A stretch of 64,000 nucleotides of DNA from assembly GCA_045805565.1 (NCBI GenBank), contig JBJMKZ010000023.1, positions 1 to 64,000 on the forward strand, written 5' to 3'. The stretch comes from DATAEY01 sp045805565. Its GTDB lineage: Bacteria > Actinomycetota > Thermoleophilia > Solirubrobacterales > Solirubrobacteraceae. The translations under genes were made by a program, and so were the position numbers. Within the stretch, counting starts at the first letter, position 1, and the number at the start of each line of letters is the position of its first letter. This document shows positions 17,406-26,540 of this stretch, piece after piece. The notes beneath the pieces are model-generated. The model searched no databases and was not told where the DNA came from. It saw nothing but the letters and a program-made list of their open reading frames with translations.

Positions 17406-17837
17406 GTGAGGCCATTCAAGCTGGTCTGGATCCTTGCGGTGAGCGCGCTCCTCGCGTTGTCGGCCGCCAGTCCAGATCCCGCGGGCGCCGCGGTTCCCAA
17501 CCGCTGCCGGCCGAACCTGGTCCTCCACGATCTGGGCACCGCCTTTCAGGTCCAGGCCACCCTCACCTGCAGGACGCCGGCGTTCGATATCAACCTGGTG
17601 GCGGGAACCGTCTCGGCCGGCCCGGAGCTCAACGACCGGGTGGGCGTCGATTGCGCCAATGCGAGGGTCTGCACGTATTGGAGCCCGGTCTTCGACAAGT
17701 CCTGGGGCGTGCCCAGGATCACGGCCTCCACGCTCTGGCTGTGGCGCGACCAGTTAAGGTCACCGATCCACCGGGTCAGGCTCGCCCACGACTGGGCGGT
17801 CGCGCTGTCCTCGCCCCCGGACGAGGACTCGCACTAG
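17406..17837 (+). CDS. Small secreted protein with four cysteines
   Basis: 143 residues from GTG 17406, preceded by GGGGAGAGG. The N-terminus is a signal peptide (hydrophobic 5-24, cleavage after AGA). The mature part holds four Cys in NRCRP, LTCRT, VDCAN and RVCTY, likely two disulfides. No family recognised. It lies upstream of tRNA-His with its own start, probably monocistronic. Confidence 0.68.
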   Translation: MRPFKLVWILAVSALLALSAASPDPAGAAVPNRCRPNLVLHDLGTAFQVQATLTCRTPAFDINLVAGTVSAGPELNDRVGVDCANARVCTYWSPVFDKSWGVPRITASTLWLWRDQLRSPIHRVRLAHDWAVALSSPPDEDSH

Positions 17838-17898
17838 CGAGCGGCGACGGACTTCGGGGAGCCCCCTTCCCCGCTGCTAGATTCCAAACGCCCTCCAT

Positions 17899-17972
17899 GG
17901 TGGGCGTAGCTCAGCTGGTAGAGCTCCGGGTTGTGGTCCCGGCGGTCGGGGGTTCGAGTCCCCTCGCTCACC
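17899..17972 (+). tRNA. tRNA-His (anticodon GTG)
   Basis: Acceptor GTGGGCG (17900-17906) pairs with CGCTCAC (17965-17971). The anticodon loop TTGTGGT, closed by CCGGG/CCCGG-type pairing, gives anticodon GTG. The T-loop is TTCGAGT. A genome-encoded G at -1 (17899) faces C73 (17972), the histidine identity element. CCA is not encoded. TAGATT at 17878-17883 is a candidate -10. Confidence 0.95.
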
Positions 17973-17981
17973 CCTCACAGG

Positions 17982-18005
17982 AAAGCCCCGCTACGGCGGG
18001 GCTTT
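17982..18005 (+). terminator. Intrinsic terminator after tRNA-His
   Basis: AAAGCCCCGC (17982-17991), a TACG loop and GCGGGGCTTT (17996-18005) make a perfect 10-bp GC-rich stem ending in a short T run, 10 bp after the tRNA. Confidence 0.88.
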
Positions 18006-18256
18006 CTAACAAACGTCCATCTTCGAAACACGCGAAATTCGGTCATGGGGCAACGGATAGAGTTGGCTGATCAAGCCGCCTTTCACGACTTGCCGACCGT
18101 CCGCGCAGCTGGGCCTTGCCCGGTTCGGGTTCGCTCGTATCGACGCTGAGGTCGCAGACCGTGGGTGACCGAGGTGCTTGGGCTGCCGATGTTCGCGGAG
18201 TTCCGCTGAGGCGAGATCGGGTTGGTCGCAGCGTCTCTCCTGGAGGTCACCTTACC

Positions 18257-19315
18257 TTGGGAGTTGTGGGTCTTGGCTACTGGGGACCCAATCTCCTGCG
18301 TGTGCTGAGCGGTCTCGAATCGGTCGACATCAAGTGGATCGCAGACCTCGATGTGGATCGCCTCGGCCGGATGAAGCGCCGATACCCAGCCGCCCGAGGC
18401 ACCACGCGCTTCGACGACATCCTCGAGGACGAGTCGGTTGATGCGGTTGTTATCGCGACGCCAGTGTTGACCCATTTCGAGTTGGCCCTGCGCAGTCTGC
18501 AGACCGGGAAACACGCGTTCGTCGAGAAACCGCTTGCTACCTCCAGTGACATGGCGAACAGGCTGGTCGCGGAGGCCGAGACACGACGCTTGCTGCTCGC
18601 CTGTGGCCACACGTTCCTCTATAGCCCCGCCGTACGAGCTGTCAAGGATCTGCTCGTCGCACGGGCGCTCGGGGATCTCTTCTTCGTCTCCTCCAGTCGG
18701 GTCAATCTCGGGCTTCATCAGCGCGACGTCAGCGTGGTGTGGGATTTAGGACCGCACGACTTCTCCATCCTGCTCTACTGGCTGGAGGAGCTGCCGACGT
18801 CTGTGCGCGCGGTCGGGCGCGACTCGGTGGTCAAGGGCATTCCGGACGTCGCGTTCGTGACGCTGGTCTTTGCTTCCGGTCTAGTCGCAAATATCGAACT
18901 CAGCTGGCTAGCGCCGAGCAAGCTGCGACGCACGGTCCTCGTTGGGAACGAACGGATGGTCGTCTACGAGGACGGCGCACCCGAGCCGATCAAGGTCTTC
19001 GACCACGGGGTCGTCTACGAGAATCCCGAGACGTTTGGCGAGTACCACCTCTCGTATCGGACCGGTGACATACATACGCCCAAGATCGAGACGTTCGAGC
19101 CCCTCGCCTTGGAACTCCGAGATTGGGTTCGGGCCATGGAGACAGGTAGCAGGATGCCCGGCCACCTGCTCCTCGCGAAGCGCGTCGTTCGGCTGACGGA
19201 GGCGGCCGAGGAGTCCTTGCGACGTGGTGGTGACGCGGTGGCGTTTCATCCTTCGGGTCGTTTTGAGAGCCTCGACTCCGAGCTTCCCGCGTGCGTGCCA
19301 GGATCACGCGGCTGA
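18257..19315 (+). CDS. Gfo/Idh/MocA-family NAD(P)-dependent sugar oxidoreductase
   Basis: 352 residues from TTG 18257. LTLGVVGLGYWGPNLLR is the N-terminal Rossmann loop; VIATPVLTHF and AFVEKPLATS (the conserved EKP) follow near 66 and 85, and DLGPHDFSIL near 164 carries the catalytic-site D/H pair. The family oxidises or reduces nucleotide-activated or free sugars. TTG is chosen because GGAGG is 10 nt upstream and conservation starts here; the frame is open back to 18116 without homology. It is first in the exopolysaccharide operon and overlaps the next gene by 25 bp, suggesting it makes a precursor sugar. Confidence 0.88.
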   Translation: MGVVGLGYWGPNLLRVLSGLESVDIKWIADLDVDRLGRMKRRYPAARGTTRFDDILEDESVDAVVIATPVLTHFELALRSLQTGKHAFVEKPLATSSDMANRLVAEAETRRLLLACGHTFLYSPAVRAVKDLLVARALGDLFFVSSSRVNLGLHQRDVSVVWDLGPHDFSILLYWLEELPTSVRAVGRDSVVKGIPDVAFVTLVFASGLVANIELSWLAPSKLRRTVLVGNERMVVYEDGAPEPIKVFDHGVVYENPETFGEYHLSYRTGDIHTPKIETFEPLALELRDWVRAMETGSRMPGHLLLAKRVVRLTEAAEESLRRGGDAVAFHPSGRFESLDSELPACVPGSRG

Positions 19316-20751
19316 TAGCGCGCCCGATCGCCGACGAGGCGGCTGCGCCGACGTCGGCGCAGCCGCGCGGCCGTCGCAGCGTTCTCGTGCGCCGCGTCCT
19401 CGCTGGAGCCGACGTCGTTGCGCTCGTCGCGGCGCTGGCGGTGGCAATTCTCGCCGCCCATGCAACGCCGCAGCCCCTCCTGCGCTTTGCGCTCCTCATC
19501 GCCACGTTGCCGATCTGGCTGGTGCTGTTCAAGCTGTACGGCCTCTACGACCGGGACGCGAGGGGCGTGAATCACTCGACGGTCGACGACGCGCCCCGGG
19601 TCTTCCACGCTCTACTCGTAGGTGGGCTCGGCCTGTGGGGGTACGCGAAGCTGACGCTCCCGTATCCGATGCGACTGATCGAGGCGCTGGTGTTCTTCGG
19701 GAGCGCCCTTGTCGGATGCCTTGCCATGCGAGCGCTCGCGCGCGATCTCATCGCTGCTCGCATCCCGCCCGAGCGAGTCCTGTTCATCGGTCACGGCCCA
19801 ATGACCGAGCGACTCATGAGCAAGATCCAGGTCCACCCGGAGTACGGGATGCGTGCGGTGGGCTACCTCGCGGATGCCGAGGACGCGAATGACGCGGAGG
19901 ATGGTGATCTTCCGCGCCTCGGGGGCTTCGCCGACCTGGAGGTGGTCAGCGCGAGCCTGTTGATCGAGCGCGTGATCATCGTCGCGACGGAGGCTGCTCA
20001 AGAGAAGATCGCCGATCTCGTACGCCGAATGACGACGCTCGACATCGCGGTCAGCGCGGTGCCGCAGCTCGTTGACGTCCTCGGCCCATCCATGGAGGTG
20101 AACGACATCGAGGGAGTCACCGTGCTTGGCATCAACCCGCCGGCGCTGACCCGTCCGTCGCGGTTCCTCAAGCGCTCGATGGACTTCGCGATCGCCGGCG
20201 TCGCCCTCCTGGTGCTCCTGCCGGCCATGCTGGCTGCGGCGCTCGCGGTTGCGCTGACCTCCAGAGGCCCGGTTTTCTACACCCAGGTGCGCGTAGGACG
20301 CGACGGCAGGCGCTTCCGGATGTACAAGTTCCGCACGATGGTCGAGGGCGCGGATTCGCGTGTCGAGGAGCTCCGCGCCGACAGCGCCGACCCAGCGTGG
20401 CTCCTGCTCGAGCGGGACCCACGGATCACCGGCGTCGGGCGTTTCCTGCGCACGAGGAGCATCGACGAGCTGCCCCAGCTGGTCAACGTCTTGAAGGGAG
20501 AGATGAGTCTGGTGGGACCGCGTCCAGTGACGCCGGAGCTCGACGGGCACATCGACGGATGGGCTAGGCGACGGGTCGACATGGCTCCGGGGCTCACCGG
20601 CCTCTGGCAGGTGCTCGGCCGTACGAGGATTCCCTTCGAGGAGATGGTGAAGCTCGATTACCTGTACGTCACCAACTGGTCGCTGTGGCAGGACCTGCGC
20701 CTGCTCGTCGGGACGCTTCCCGCCGTGATCAAGCGTCGTGGCGTGAACTAG
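19291..20751 (+). CDS. Initiating sugar-1-phosphate transferase (WbaP/WcaJ-type polyprenyl transferase)
   Basis: 486 residues from GTG 19291. The N-terminal half has about four membrane helices and a CoA-binding-like domain (VLFIGHGPMTERLM near 165). The C-terminal catalytic domain holds all hallmarks: MYKFRTMVEGAD near 346, SIDELPQLVNVLKGEMSLVG near 390 and MAPGLTGLWQVLGRTR near 434. Such enzymes move a sugar-1-phosphate from UDP-sugar to undecaprenyl phosphate, the first step of exopolysaccharide assembly at the inner membrane. It directs the operon 18257-25988. Confidence 0.93.
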   Translation: MRARITRLIARPIADEAAAPTSAQPRGRRSVLVRRVLAGADVVALVAALAVAILAAHATPQPLLRFALLIATLPIWLVLFKLYGLYDRDARGVNHSTVDDAPRVFHALLVGGLGLWGYAKLTLPYPMRLIEALVFFGSALVGCLAMRALARDLIAARIPPERVLFIGHGPMTERLMSKIQVHPEYGMRAVGYLADAEDANDAEDGDLPRLGGFADLEVVSASLLIERVIIVATEAAQEKIADLVRRMTTLDIAVSAVPQLVDVLGPSMEVNDIEGVTVLGINPPALTRPSRFLKRSMDFAIAGVALLVLLPAMLAAALAVALTSRGPVFYTQVRVGRDGRRFRMYKFRTMVEGADSRVEELRADSADPAWLLLERDPRITGVGRFLRTRSIDELPQLVNVLKGEMSLVGPRPVTPELDGHIDGWARRRVDMAPGLTGLWQVLGRTRIPFEEMVKLDYLYVTNWSLWQDLRLLVGTLPAVIKRRGVN

Positions 20752-20827
20752 CCGACACGATGGAACTATCTGGACATCGCGTGGCCGTACTTGTCAGCAG
20801 TCGGTAACCCGGCGGTGGAGAGACTCC

Positions 20828-21742
20828 GTGATTCACCAAGCCTCGGCAAAGTCGCTCGCCCAGCGCCTACTGATCGTCTCACCCGTGCGCAACGAGGCCG
20901 AGCACCTCGAGGCGGTGGTGGCGTCGGTCCAGCGGCAGACTCGCCGTCCCGACCTGTGGCTGATCGTGGACGACCACTCAACGGACGACACCGCGACAGG
21001 GCTGCGTCGGCTCGCCGGCCAGATCAGCTGGCTGCGCATGGCCTCGATGCCGGCGTCGGATACGGCCGATCGTGGTGACCGCCTGGCCTTGGGCAGAGTC
21101 GCCCGTGTCTACAACCGGGGCCTCGACTTGGCCGGCTGGCGCGAGTTCACCCACATCGGCAAGCTCGATGGGGACGTGCTGCTGCCGCCGGACTACTTCG
21201 AGCGCCTGCTCGAGCGCTTTCACGAAGACCCCGGGCTCGGTGTCGCGGGCGGCGCGCTCACCGAGCAGCTCGCCGGCAAGTGGGTCACGGTGGCGACGCC
21301 GCCGCACCAGGCGACCGGCCCAGCACGGGTCTACTCGCGAGCCTGCCTGCAGGCCATCGGCGGCGTTCCGGAGCGAATGGGCGCGGACACCATCGCCGAC
21401 ACCTACGCGCGGATGAGCGGCTTCAGCTCACGCACATTCACCGACGTCCCATTCCGCCACCTTCGCCCGATGGGCAGCGCGCAGGGGGCGCTGCGAGGAC
21501 GGGCCCGCCATGGGGCCACCCAGTACGCCGTCCACTACAACCTGGCCTGGGCGGTGCTCCGCGCGGGCAAGCTCGCGCTCCGCGCCGGCCCACGGCCGCT
21601 GTCCGGACCGGCGTTCCTGTTCGGCTACCTGCGCGCGGCCGCGGGCGGTACGCGTCGCGTCGAGGATCCCGCCTTCCGCGCGTTCATGCGAGCCGACCAG
21701 CGCCGCCGAACGGCGCGGGTACTCACCCGCGGCCGGCGATGA
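20828..21742 (+). CDS. Glycosyltransferase family 2
   Basis: 304 residues from GTG 20828, preceded by GGAGAG. GT-A fold: LLIVSPVRNEAEHLEAVV (14-31), LWLIVDDHSTDDT (45-57) and a metal-binding HIGKLDGDVLLPPDYFE with D-x-D near 113. Near its C-terminus hydrophobic segments (LAWAVLRAGKLAL) may tether it to the membrane. It transfers a sugar from a nucleotide donor to the growing lipid-linked glycan. Its stop overlaps the next ATG (ATGA). Confidence 0.9.
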   Translation: MIHQASAKSLAQRLLIVSPVRNEAEHLEAVVASVQRQTRRPDLWLIVDDHSTDDTATGLRRLAGQISWLRMASMPASDTADRGDRLALGRVARVYNRGLDLAGWREFTHIGKLDGDVLLPPDYFERLLERFHEDPGLGVAGGALTEQLAGKWVTVATPPHQATGPARVYSRACLQAIGGVPERMGADTIADTYARMSGFSSRTFTDVPFRHLRPMGSAQGALRGRARHGATQYAVHYNLAWAVLRAGKLALRAGPRPLSGPAFLFGYLRAAAGGTRRVEDPAFRAFMRADQRRRTARVLTRGRR

Positions 21743-22926
21743 CGCCGGACGAACGCGTGGCACGTGTGGACGAGGTCCTCCACACGCTCGAGTTTTACGG
21801 CGACCGACGTCAGTGGGTGGGCAGCGACCCCTACGACGGTCTCAACGCGACCCGCTTCGCGTCGCCATTGGCCCGCACGGTCAAGGGCCGTCAGGTGATC
21901 ACCCAGGTCGTCAAGCGATGTCCGATCGAACTGCGGCCGGCTCTGGGCATCGCGCCCCAGCTCAACTCGGCCACGGTCGCCTGGGTGGTGTCGACCTACG
22001 CCCGCGGCGAGTTCCTCGAGCCCCGCGAGCGCGATGACAAGCTCTCACGCGCCCTCGCTCTGCTCGAGGACCTGCGCTGCCGCGAGTACGACGAGCCGTG
22101 CTGGGGCTATCCGTTCGACGCTCAGTCGCGGGTGTTCTTCTATCCGCGCAACGCGCCGAACACGATTGCCACCTCGTTCGGCGGGATGGCGCTCCTCGAC
22201 GCCTACGAACGGACGGGCAGGGAGGTGCTCCTGGACGAGGCGGTTGGCGTCGGTTGCTTCTTCCTGCGCCACGTGCCACAGACGCCGGCCGAGAAGGGCG
22301 CCTACTTCGGATACCTCGTGGGAGATCGCAGCCCGATCCACAACGCGAACACCCATGTCTGCGCCTTGTTGACCCGTCTCGGGCGTTACGTCGACGACGA
22401 CCGTTTTCGTGACGCGGCGCGACACGGCGTCGAGTACGCACTCGCTCTCCAACGAGACGACGGGTCATGGCTGTACGGCGAGCGGCCGAACCTCGCGTGG
22501 GTCGACGGGTATCACCACGGCTACGTCCTGGACGCGCTGCGCGTCTGCGCGGAGGCCAATCTCGATCCCCGGCTGCCGCAGGCCATCCGCCACGGGCTGG
22601 AGTACTACCGCCGCGAGTTGATCCTCGCGAACGGGACGCCCAAGTACTTCTCGACGTCTGCCCAGCCGCTCGACACCCAGTCCGCCGCCCAGGCGATCCA
22701 GACCTTCGCGATCGCGTCGAGCGACGATCCTTCCTACCTCGACGTCGCCTGGCGGGTGTTCGAGTGGTCACTGCGGAACCTGAGGCGCGAGGACGGCCTG
22801 TTCATCTTCCAGCGGCGGCGCCTGTGGACCAACCGCGTCCCCCACATGCGCTGGGTCGTCGGGTCCATGCTGCTTGCCCTGACTCACCTGCGCAACGCCG
22901 TTGCGACGCCTGTCCGGGTGGGATGA
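21739..22926 (+). CDS. Alpha-helical barrel-like protein of the exopolysaccharide operon
   Basis: 395 residues with repeated helical segments each containing conserved aromatic/acidic clusters (CWGYPFDAQ near 116, NTIATSFGGMALLDAYE, HNANTHVCALLTRLG, QRDDGSWLYGERP, DGYHHGYVLDALR), the look of an (alpha/alpha)6-type fold as in glycoside hydrolase/lyase or epimerase families. I cannot name a family or catalytic residues. No signal peptide, so it would act in the cytoplasm. Translationally coupled (ATGA) to the GT2 gene, which suggests glycan modification; activity unknown. Confidence 0.75.
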   Translation: MTPDERVARVDEVLHTLEFYGDRRQWVGSDPYDGLNATRFASPLARTVKGRQVITQVVKRCPIELRPALGIAPQLNSATVAWVVSTYARGEFLEPRERDDKLSRALALLEDLRCREYDEPCWGYPFDAQSRVFFYPRNAPNTIATSFGGMALLDAYERTGREVLLDEAVGVGCFFLRHVPQTPAEKGAYFGYLVGDRSPIHNANTHVCALLTRLGRYVDDDRFRDAARHGVEYALALQRDDGSWLYGERPNLAWVDGYHHGYVLDALRVCAEANLDPRLPQAIRHGLEYYRRELILANGTPKYFSTSAQPLDTQSAAQAIQTFAIASSDDPSYLDVAWRVFEWSLRNLRREDGLFIFQRRRLWTNRVPHMRWVVGSMLLALTHLRNAVATPVRVG

Positions 22927-22945
22927 GGGCCTGCTGAGACGCGGC

Positions 22946-23410
22946 ATGTCGACACCGCGGCCACCGCGCGCACTGCTCGTCACCTCGCCAGGGGGGCACC
23001 TCCTCCAGATGCTCGAGCTCGAGCCCGCATGGCGAGACATGGAACGCACCTGGGTGACGCTCTCTTCAGAGGACGTCGGTCACCTGCTCAACGGGGAGGA
23101 GGTAGTGACCGGGCACGGGCCGACGCCTCGCAACGTTCCCAACTTCCTCCGCAACCTCCTGCTTGCGTGGCGCACCGTCCGGGCGCGCGATCCGGACGTG
23201 ATCCTCTCGACCGGGGCCGCACTCGTAGTCCCGTTCTTCATCGTCGGCAAGCTGCACGGATGCCGGCTCGTCTTCGTGGAGAGCCTCACGCGCGTGCGCG
23301 GGCTGTCGCTGAGCGGACGCCTGGTGTACCCGCTCGCCGACGCGGTCTTCGTCCAATGGCCCCAGGCAGCTCGACGCCGGCGGGCCCGCTTCGTCGGGAG
23401 CCTCCTGTGA
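22946..23410 (+). CDS. Alg14-like membrane subunit of a split glycosyltransferase (PssD/Cps14F type)
   Basis: 154 residues from ATG 22946. ALLVTSPGGHLLQMLEL (10-26) is the typical Alg14/PssD beginning, and DPDVILSTGAALVVPFFIVG with KLHGCRLVFVESLTRV are the membrane-associating acceptor-side elements. In the known pairs, this subunit anchors the catalytic Alg13-like partner to the membrane. Its stop overlaps the next start as GTGA, fitting a 1:1 complex. Confidence 0.88.
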   Translation: MSTPRPPRALLVTSPGGHLLQMLELEPAWRDMERTWVTLSSEDVGHLLNGEEVVTGHGPTPRNVPNFLRNLLLAWRTVRARDPDVILSTGAALVVPFFIVGKLHGCRLVFVESLTRVRGLSLSGRLVYPLADAVFVQWPQAARRRRARFVGSLL

Positions 23411-23946
23411 TCTTCGTGACCGTCGGGAGCACCCAGGGCGGCGCGCAGATGGGCTTCCCGCGGCTCATCGACGCACTTGCCGCGCTCCCAGGCGGCCAGC
23501 TCAGCGTCCAGTACGGCGCGACACCGCCGCCCGCTCATGCCGCCGAGGCGGTCGCCTTCTTGTCGTTCGAGCAAGTCGTAGAGCGGATGGAGGCCGCCGA
23601 CGTGGTGGTGTGCCACGCCGGTGTCGGCAGCATCTTGTGTGCCCTGCGCGCGGGGCACACGCCGGTGGTCGTACCCCGGTCGAGGCGGCTGTCTGAGACT
23701 GTCGACGACCATCAGATGGAACTCGCGCGGGCTCTCGCCGACGAGCGAAAGGTGATCGCGGTGTTCGACGAGTCCACGCTGGCCGCGGCGGTTGCGTCAG
23801 TTCCGCCCCGCCGCGCGTCGGTCGCTGCCGGCGAGCGCCCGCTCCACGAGGTAGTCCGCGCTGCGGTTCACGCCCCGGTCCCGACCCAGGCGAGGGTGCG
23901 CCTCACCAGGGGCAGCCGCCGCCGACCGGGCTCTCGGCGAGCTTGA
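23407..23946 (+). CDS. Alg13-like catalytic subunit of a split glycosyltransferase (PssE/Cps14G type)
   Basis: 179 residues from GTG 23407. MIFVTVGSTQGGAQMGFPRL starts the GT28-type donor-binding fold; VVCHAGVGSILCALRAG near 78 and PVVVPRSRRLSETVDDHQ near 98 form the nucleotide-sugar site. With the 22946 gene product it should transfer one sugar to a polyprenyl-linked acceptor. The C-terminal ~25 residues are unusually Arg-rich (TRGSRRRPGSRRA) and may not be conserved. Confidence 0.87.
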   Translation: MIFVTVGSTQGGAQMGFPRLIDALAALPGGQLSVQYGATPPPAHAAEAVAFLSFEQVVERMEAADVVVCHAGVGSILCALRAGHTPVVVPRSRRLSETVDDHQMELARALADERKVIAVFDESTLAAAVASVPPRRASVAAGERPLHEVVRAAVHAPVPTQARVRLTRGSRRRPGSRRA

Positions 23947-24269
23947 CGCGGACGACCGGGACCGCGGCGAGGACGAACGTCGGCGCGCAGATCATGAGCA
24001 CGGGAAGGCCGTCGCGACCGCCGTCCCCGGCCGACGAGCATGCAACCGACTACGCCAACGGCACCGGCCGCAATGACACCCCGGCAGACCGTGGGGGAAA
24101 TCGCAGGGGGCCCCATCTACCCGTCGCCTAGATGTCCACGGCGCCTGAGGACATGGGCGCCGCAGTGGCCGTTCCCGGCGGGATGCGAGGCGAACTCGGA
24201 CGACGGCCGGAGCGGTGCGACGAGGGGCGACCTCGCCCGATCACGCCGCGGCCGCGATGACCGCCCGAT
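23947..24269. other. Gene-free gap
   Basis: About 320 bp separate the split glycosyltransferase from the fused exporter. On the minus strand two overlapping frames give hydrophobic protein-like pieces (GVIAAGAVGVVGCMLVG in one frame and PVLMICAPTFVLAAVP in another) that would need a frameshift to join; this may be a decayed small membrane protein. Nothing else was seen. Confidence 0.35.
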
Positions 24270-24275
24270 TATTCT
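24270..24275 (+). promoter_or_regulatory. Candidate -10 hexamer TATTCT
   Basis: TATTCT ends 6 nt before ATG 24282 of the fused ABC exporter, in an otherwise GC-rich tract. This supports the start choice and a leaderless transcript. No -35 recognised. Confidence 0.5.
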
Positions 24276-24281
24276 CCCGCC

Positions 24282-25988
24282 ATGGACGCCGGAGTCCACC
24301 CGGTAGGGGAGGCTGTCGCCTTCGGTCGCACCCGCCTGACGGCGCCTCCTGCCGTGTCCGTAGCGGACGCGGTCAAGGCGTTTCGCATCCCGAGCGAGCG
24401 CCACACCTCGCTCAAGAGTCGGGCGGTCGACCTCTTTCGCCCAGAGCGCTACGAGATCCTGCCCGCGCTCGGTGGCGTCGGCTTCGAGGTCGGCCGAGGG
24501 GAGTTCTTCGGGATCGTCGGCCCCAACGGCAGCGGGAAGAGCACGCTGCTCATGTGCATCGCAGGAATCTACGGCCTCGACTCGGGCGCGGTCACGGTCT
24601 ACGGCCGACTGTCGCCGTTCCTGGAGATGGGAATCGGCTTCAAGCCCGAGCTCAGCGCGCGGGAGAACGTGGTGCTCAACGGCACCTTGCTGGGCATGAC
24701 GGCCGAACAGGTTCGCGAGCGAATGGACGACATCATCGGCTTTGCCGACCTTCACGACTTCGCGGAGCTGAAGCTGAAGAACCTCTCCTCCGGGATGAAG
24801 GTCCGGTTGGCCTTCTCCTTGGCCATCCAGGTGGACGCCGACATCCTCTTGCTTGACGAGGTGCTGGCGGTCGGCGACGAGGCGTTTCAAGAAAGGTGCT
24901 TCGAACAGTTCCGCCTCTTCAAGGACGAGGGCCGTACCGTGCTGTTCGTATCGCACAGCATGAAGGCCATCACGGGCTTCTGTGACCGAGCGATGCTGCT
25001 CGACTCGGGCAAGGTGTTGGCGATCGGTGATGCCGAATCGGTAGCGGACGACTACCTCGAGCTCAATGCCGCGCGCGCAAGGGAGCGCGAGGCGGTGGTG
25101 TCCCGGATCCGTGCGGGCACGTCCCGCCGACGCCTCCTAGCGCGCGGAAGAGCGTTTGCAGGCACCCTGCGACCCACTCGCTACAAACCGTCCGCGCTTG
25201 CCGGCGACCTGCGCCTGTTCGCCCGCGTGACCGTCACCCTGGCGAGAACCGAGTTCAAGCTGCATTACCGGGGCTCGCTGCTCGGATACGCGTGGTCCGT
25301 GATGCAGCCATTGATGCTGTTCGGTGTGCTTTATGCGGTTTTTTCAGGCGTCCTTGACCTGCGCCATTCCAGTCACTACGCGCTCTACGTACTCTCTGCC
25401 GTGGTCCTCTGGACCTATTTCGCTGAGACGACGGGAGCCGGTGTCAGTTCGCTCGTAGTAGCCGAGGGATTGCTGCGCAAGATGCGGTTCCCTCGTCTCG
25501 CCATACCCCTGTCCGTGTCGATGAAGGCGCTCATCAACCTCGCCCTGAATGGGATCGTCGTGGTTGGCTTCGCCATCGCCAGCGGCGTGGCGCCGCGGCC
25601 GAGTTGGCTGGAGCTGCCCCTGCTCATCGCCCTTCTGGCGGCATTGGGCACCGGGGTGACTCTGCTTCTCTCGACACTGTACGTCCGGTACCGGGATATG
25701 CAGCAGATCTGGGGGGTGCTGGAACGAGTCCTGTTCTTCGTATCGCCGATCTTCTATCCCGCCACGCTCTTTCCCGAGGCGGTGCGCGAGGTGATGGCCC
25801 TTACTCCCCTGGTGATGATCCTGACCGAGATGCGGCACGCCTTCATGGACCCGACCGCGCCGAGTGCCGCGGCGCTCGCCGGCGGCGCGTGGCTGCTCGC
25901 CGTACCAATCGGCATCGCCATCGGCATCCTCCTAGTGGGACTAGCGGTGTTCAGCCGCCAGGCGCCCCGGATCGCGGAGAGGCTGTAG
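24282..25988 (+). CDS. Fused polysaccharide ABC exporter: Wzt-type ATPase plus Wzm-type permease
   Basis: 568 residues. The N-terminal ATPase (about 20-265) has Walker A GPNGSGKST (80-88), signature LSSGMK (168-173), Walker B ILLLDE (188-193) and H225 in VSHS; FLEMGIGFKPELSARENV is typical of Wzt/TagH ATPases. A basic linker (about 265-310) leads to an ABC-2 permease (about 315-568) with LHYRGSLLGYAWSVMQPL at its start and some six membrane segments, as in Wzm/TagG. These are normally two genes (permease first); here they are one polypeptide, ATPase first. It lacks Wzt's C-terminal carbohydrate-recognition domain. It probably exports the lipid-linked glycan made by 18257-23946. Confidence 0.92.
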   Translation: MDAGVHPVGEAVAFGRTRLTAPPAVSVADAVKAFRIPSERHTSLKSRAVDLFRPERYEILPALGGVGFEVGRGEFFGIVGPNGSGKSTLLMCIAGIYGLDSGAVTVYGRLSPFLEMGIGFKPELSARENVVLNGTLLGMTAEQVRERMDDIIGFADLHDFAELKLKNLSSGMKVRLAFSLAIQVDADILLLDEVLAVGDEAFQERCFEQFRLFKDEGRTVLFVSHSMKAITGFCDRAMLLDSGKVLAIGDAESVADDYLELNAARAREREAVVSRIRAGTSRRRLLARGRAFAGTLRPTRYKPSALAGDLRLFARVTVTLARTEFKLHYRGSLLGYAWSVMQPLMLFGVLYAVFSGVLDLRHSSHYALYVLSAVVLWTYFAETTGAGVSSLVVAEGLLRKMRFPRLAIPLSVSMKALINLALNGIVVVGFAIASGVAPRPSWLELPLLIALLAALGTGVTLLLSTLYVRYRDMQQIWGVLERVLFFVSPIFYPATLFPEAVREVMALTPLVMILTEMRHAFMDPTAPSAAALAGGAWLLAVPIGIAIGILLVGLAVFSRQAPRIAERL

Positions 25989-25997
25989 CTCGGCGTC

Positions 25998-26540
25998 TTA
26001 GCCGACGACCGTGGGTGCGCGCTCGAGGGCGGGGTCCCCGGCCGTGGCGGGCAGCTCGACAGTCACCGCCAGCCCGCCTCCGCGCGCGCGGATGGTCAGG
26101 GTGCCGCCGTGGGCGCGTGCGACCGAGTCGGCGATCGAGAGGCCGAGTCCGAAGCCGTCCGAACCGGTGCGACCGGCTCCCAAGCGACGAAACGTGGTCA
26201 GGGTCTCGGCCTCGGCCTGGCTGACGCGCGGTCCGTCGTTGACCACGGTGAGGTTTGCCCGGCCGTCAGAGGCCACGGTCGACACGGCGATCCCCCCGCC
26301 CCGGATGTTGTAGCGCGCAGCGTTCTGGAGAAGGTTGGTGGCCAAGCGTTCCAGCAGCGAGCGGTCGGCCATGACGGTGGCCGGGCGCAGATCCAGGCCT
26401 ACGCTCAGGTCGCGCTCGCGGACCGCGGCCTCGACCTCCTCGGCGGCGGTCTCCGCCAACTGACGACAATTTCCTGGTCTACCTCGAGCCGGCTGCTGCG
26501 GACGGACCCGACCGAAGTCAGAACGAGCGCGGGCGGGGTT
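25998..26540 (-). pseudogene. Decayed sensor histidine kinase (ATPase domain remnant)
   Basis: The C-terminal ~150 residues are a good HATPase_c domain: N-box ERLATNLLQNAARYN, G1 VVNDGPRVS, G2 GFGLGLSIADSVARAHGG and a final TVELPA. The dimerisation/phospho-acceptor His region and any sensor are absent. Just upstream the homology continues in another frame (LTSVGSVRSSRLEVDQEI near 26470-26520), showing a frameshift. The piece is therefore a remnant. It lies at the junction where GC content drops. Confidence 0.75.

Noticed and set aside
17651..18070. 139-codon plus-strand frame through tRNA-His
   Set aside because: It reads through a clear tRNA and its terminator; shadow frame.
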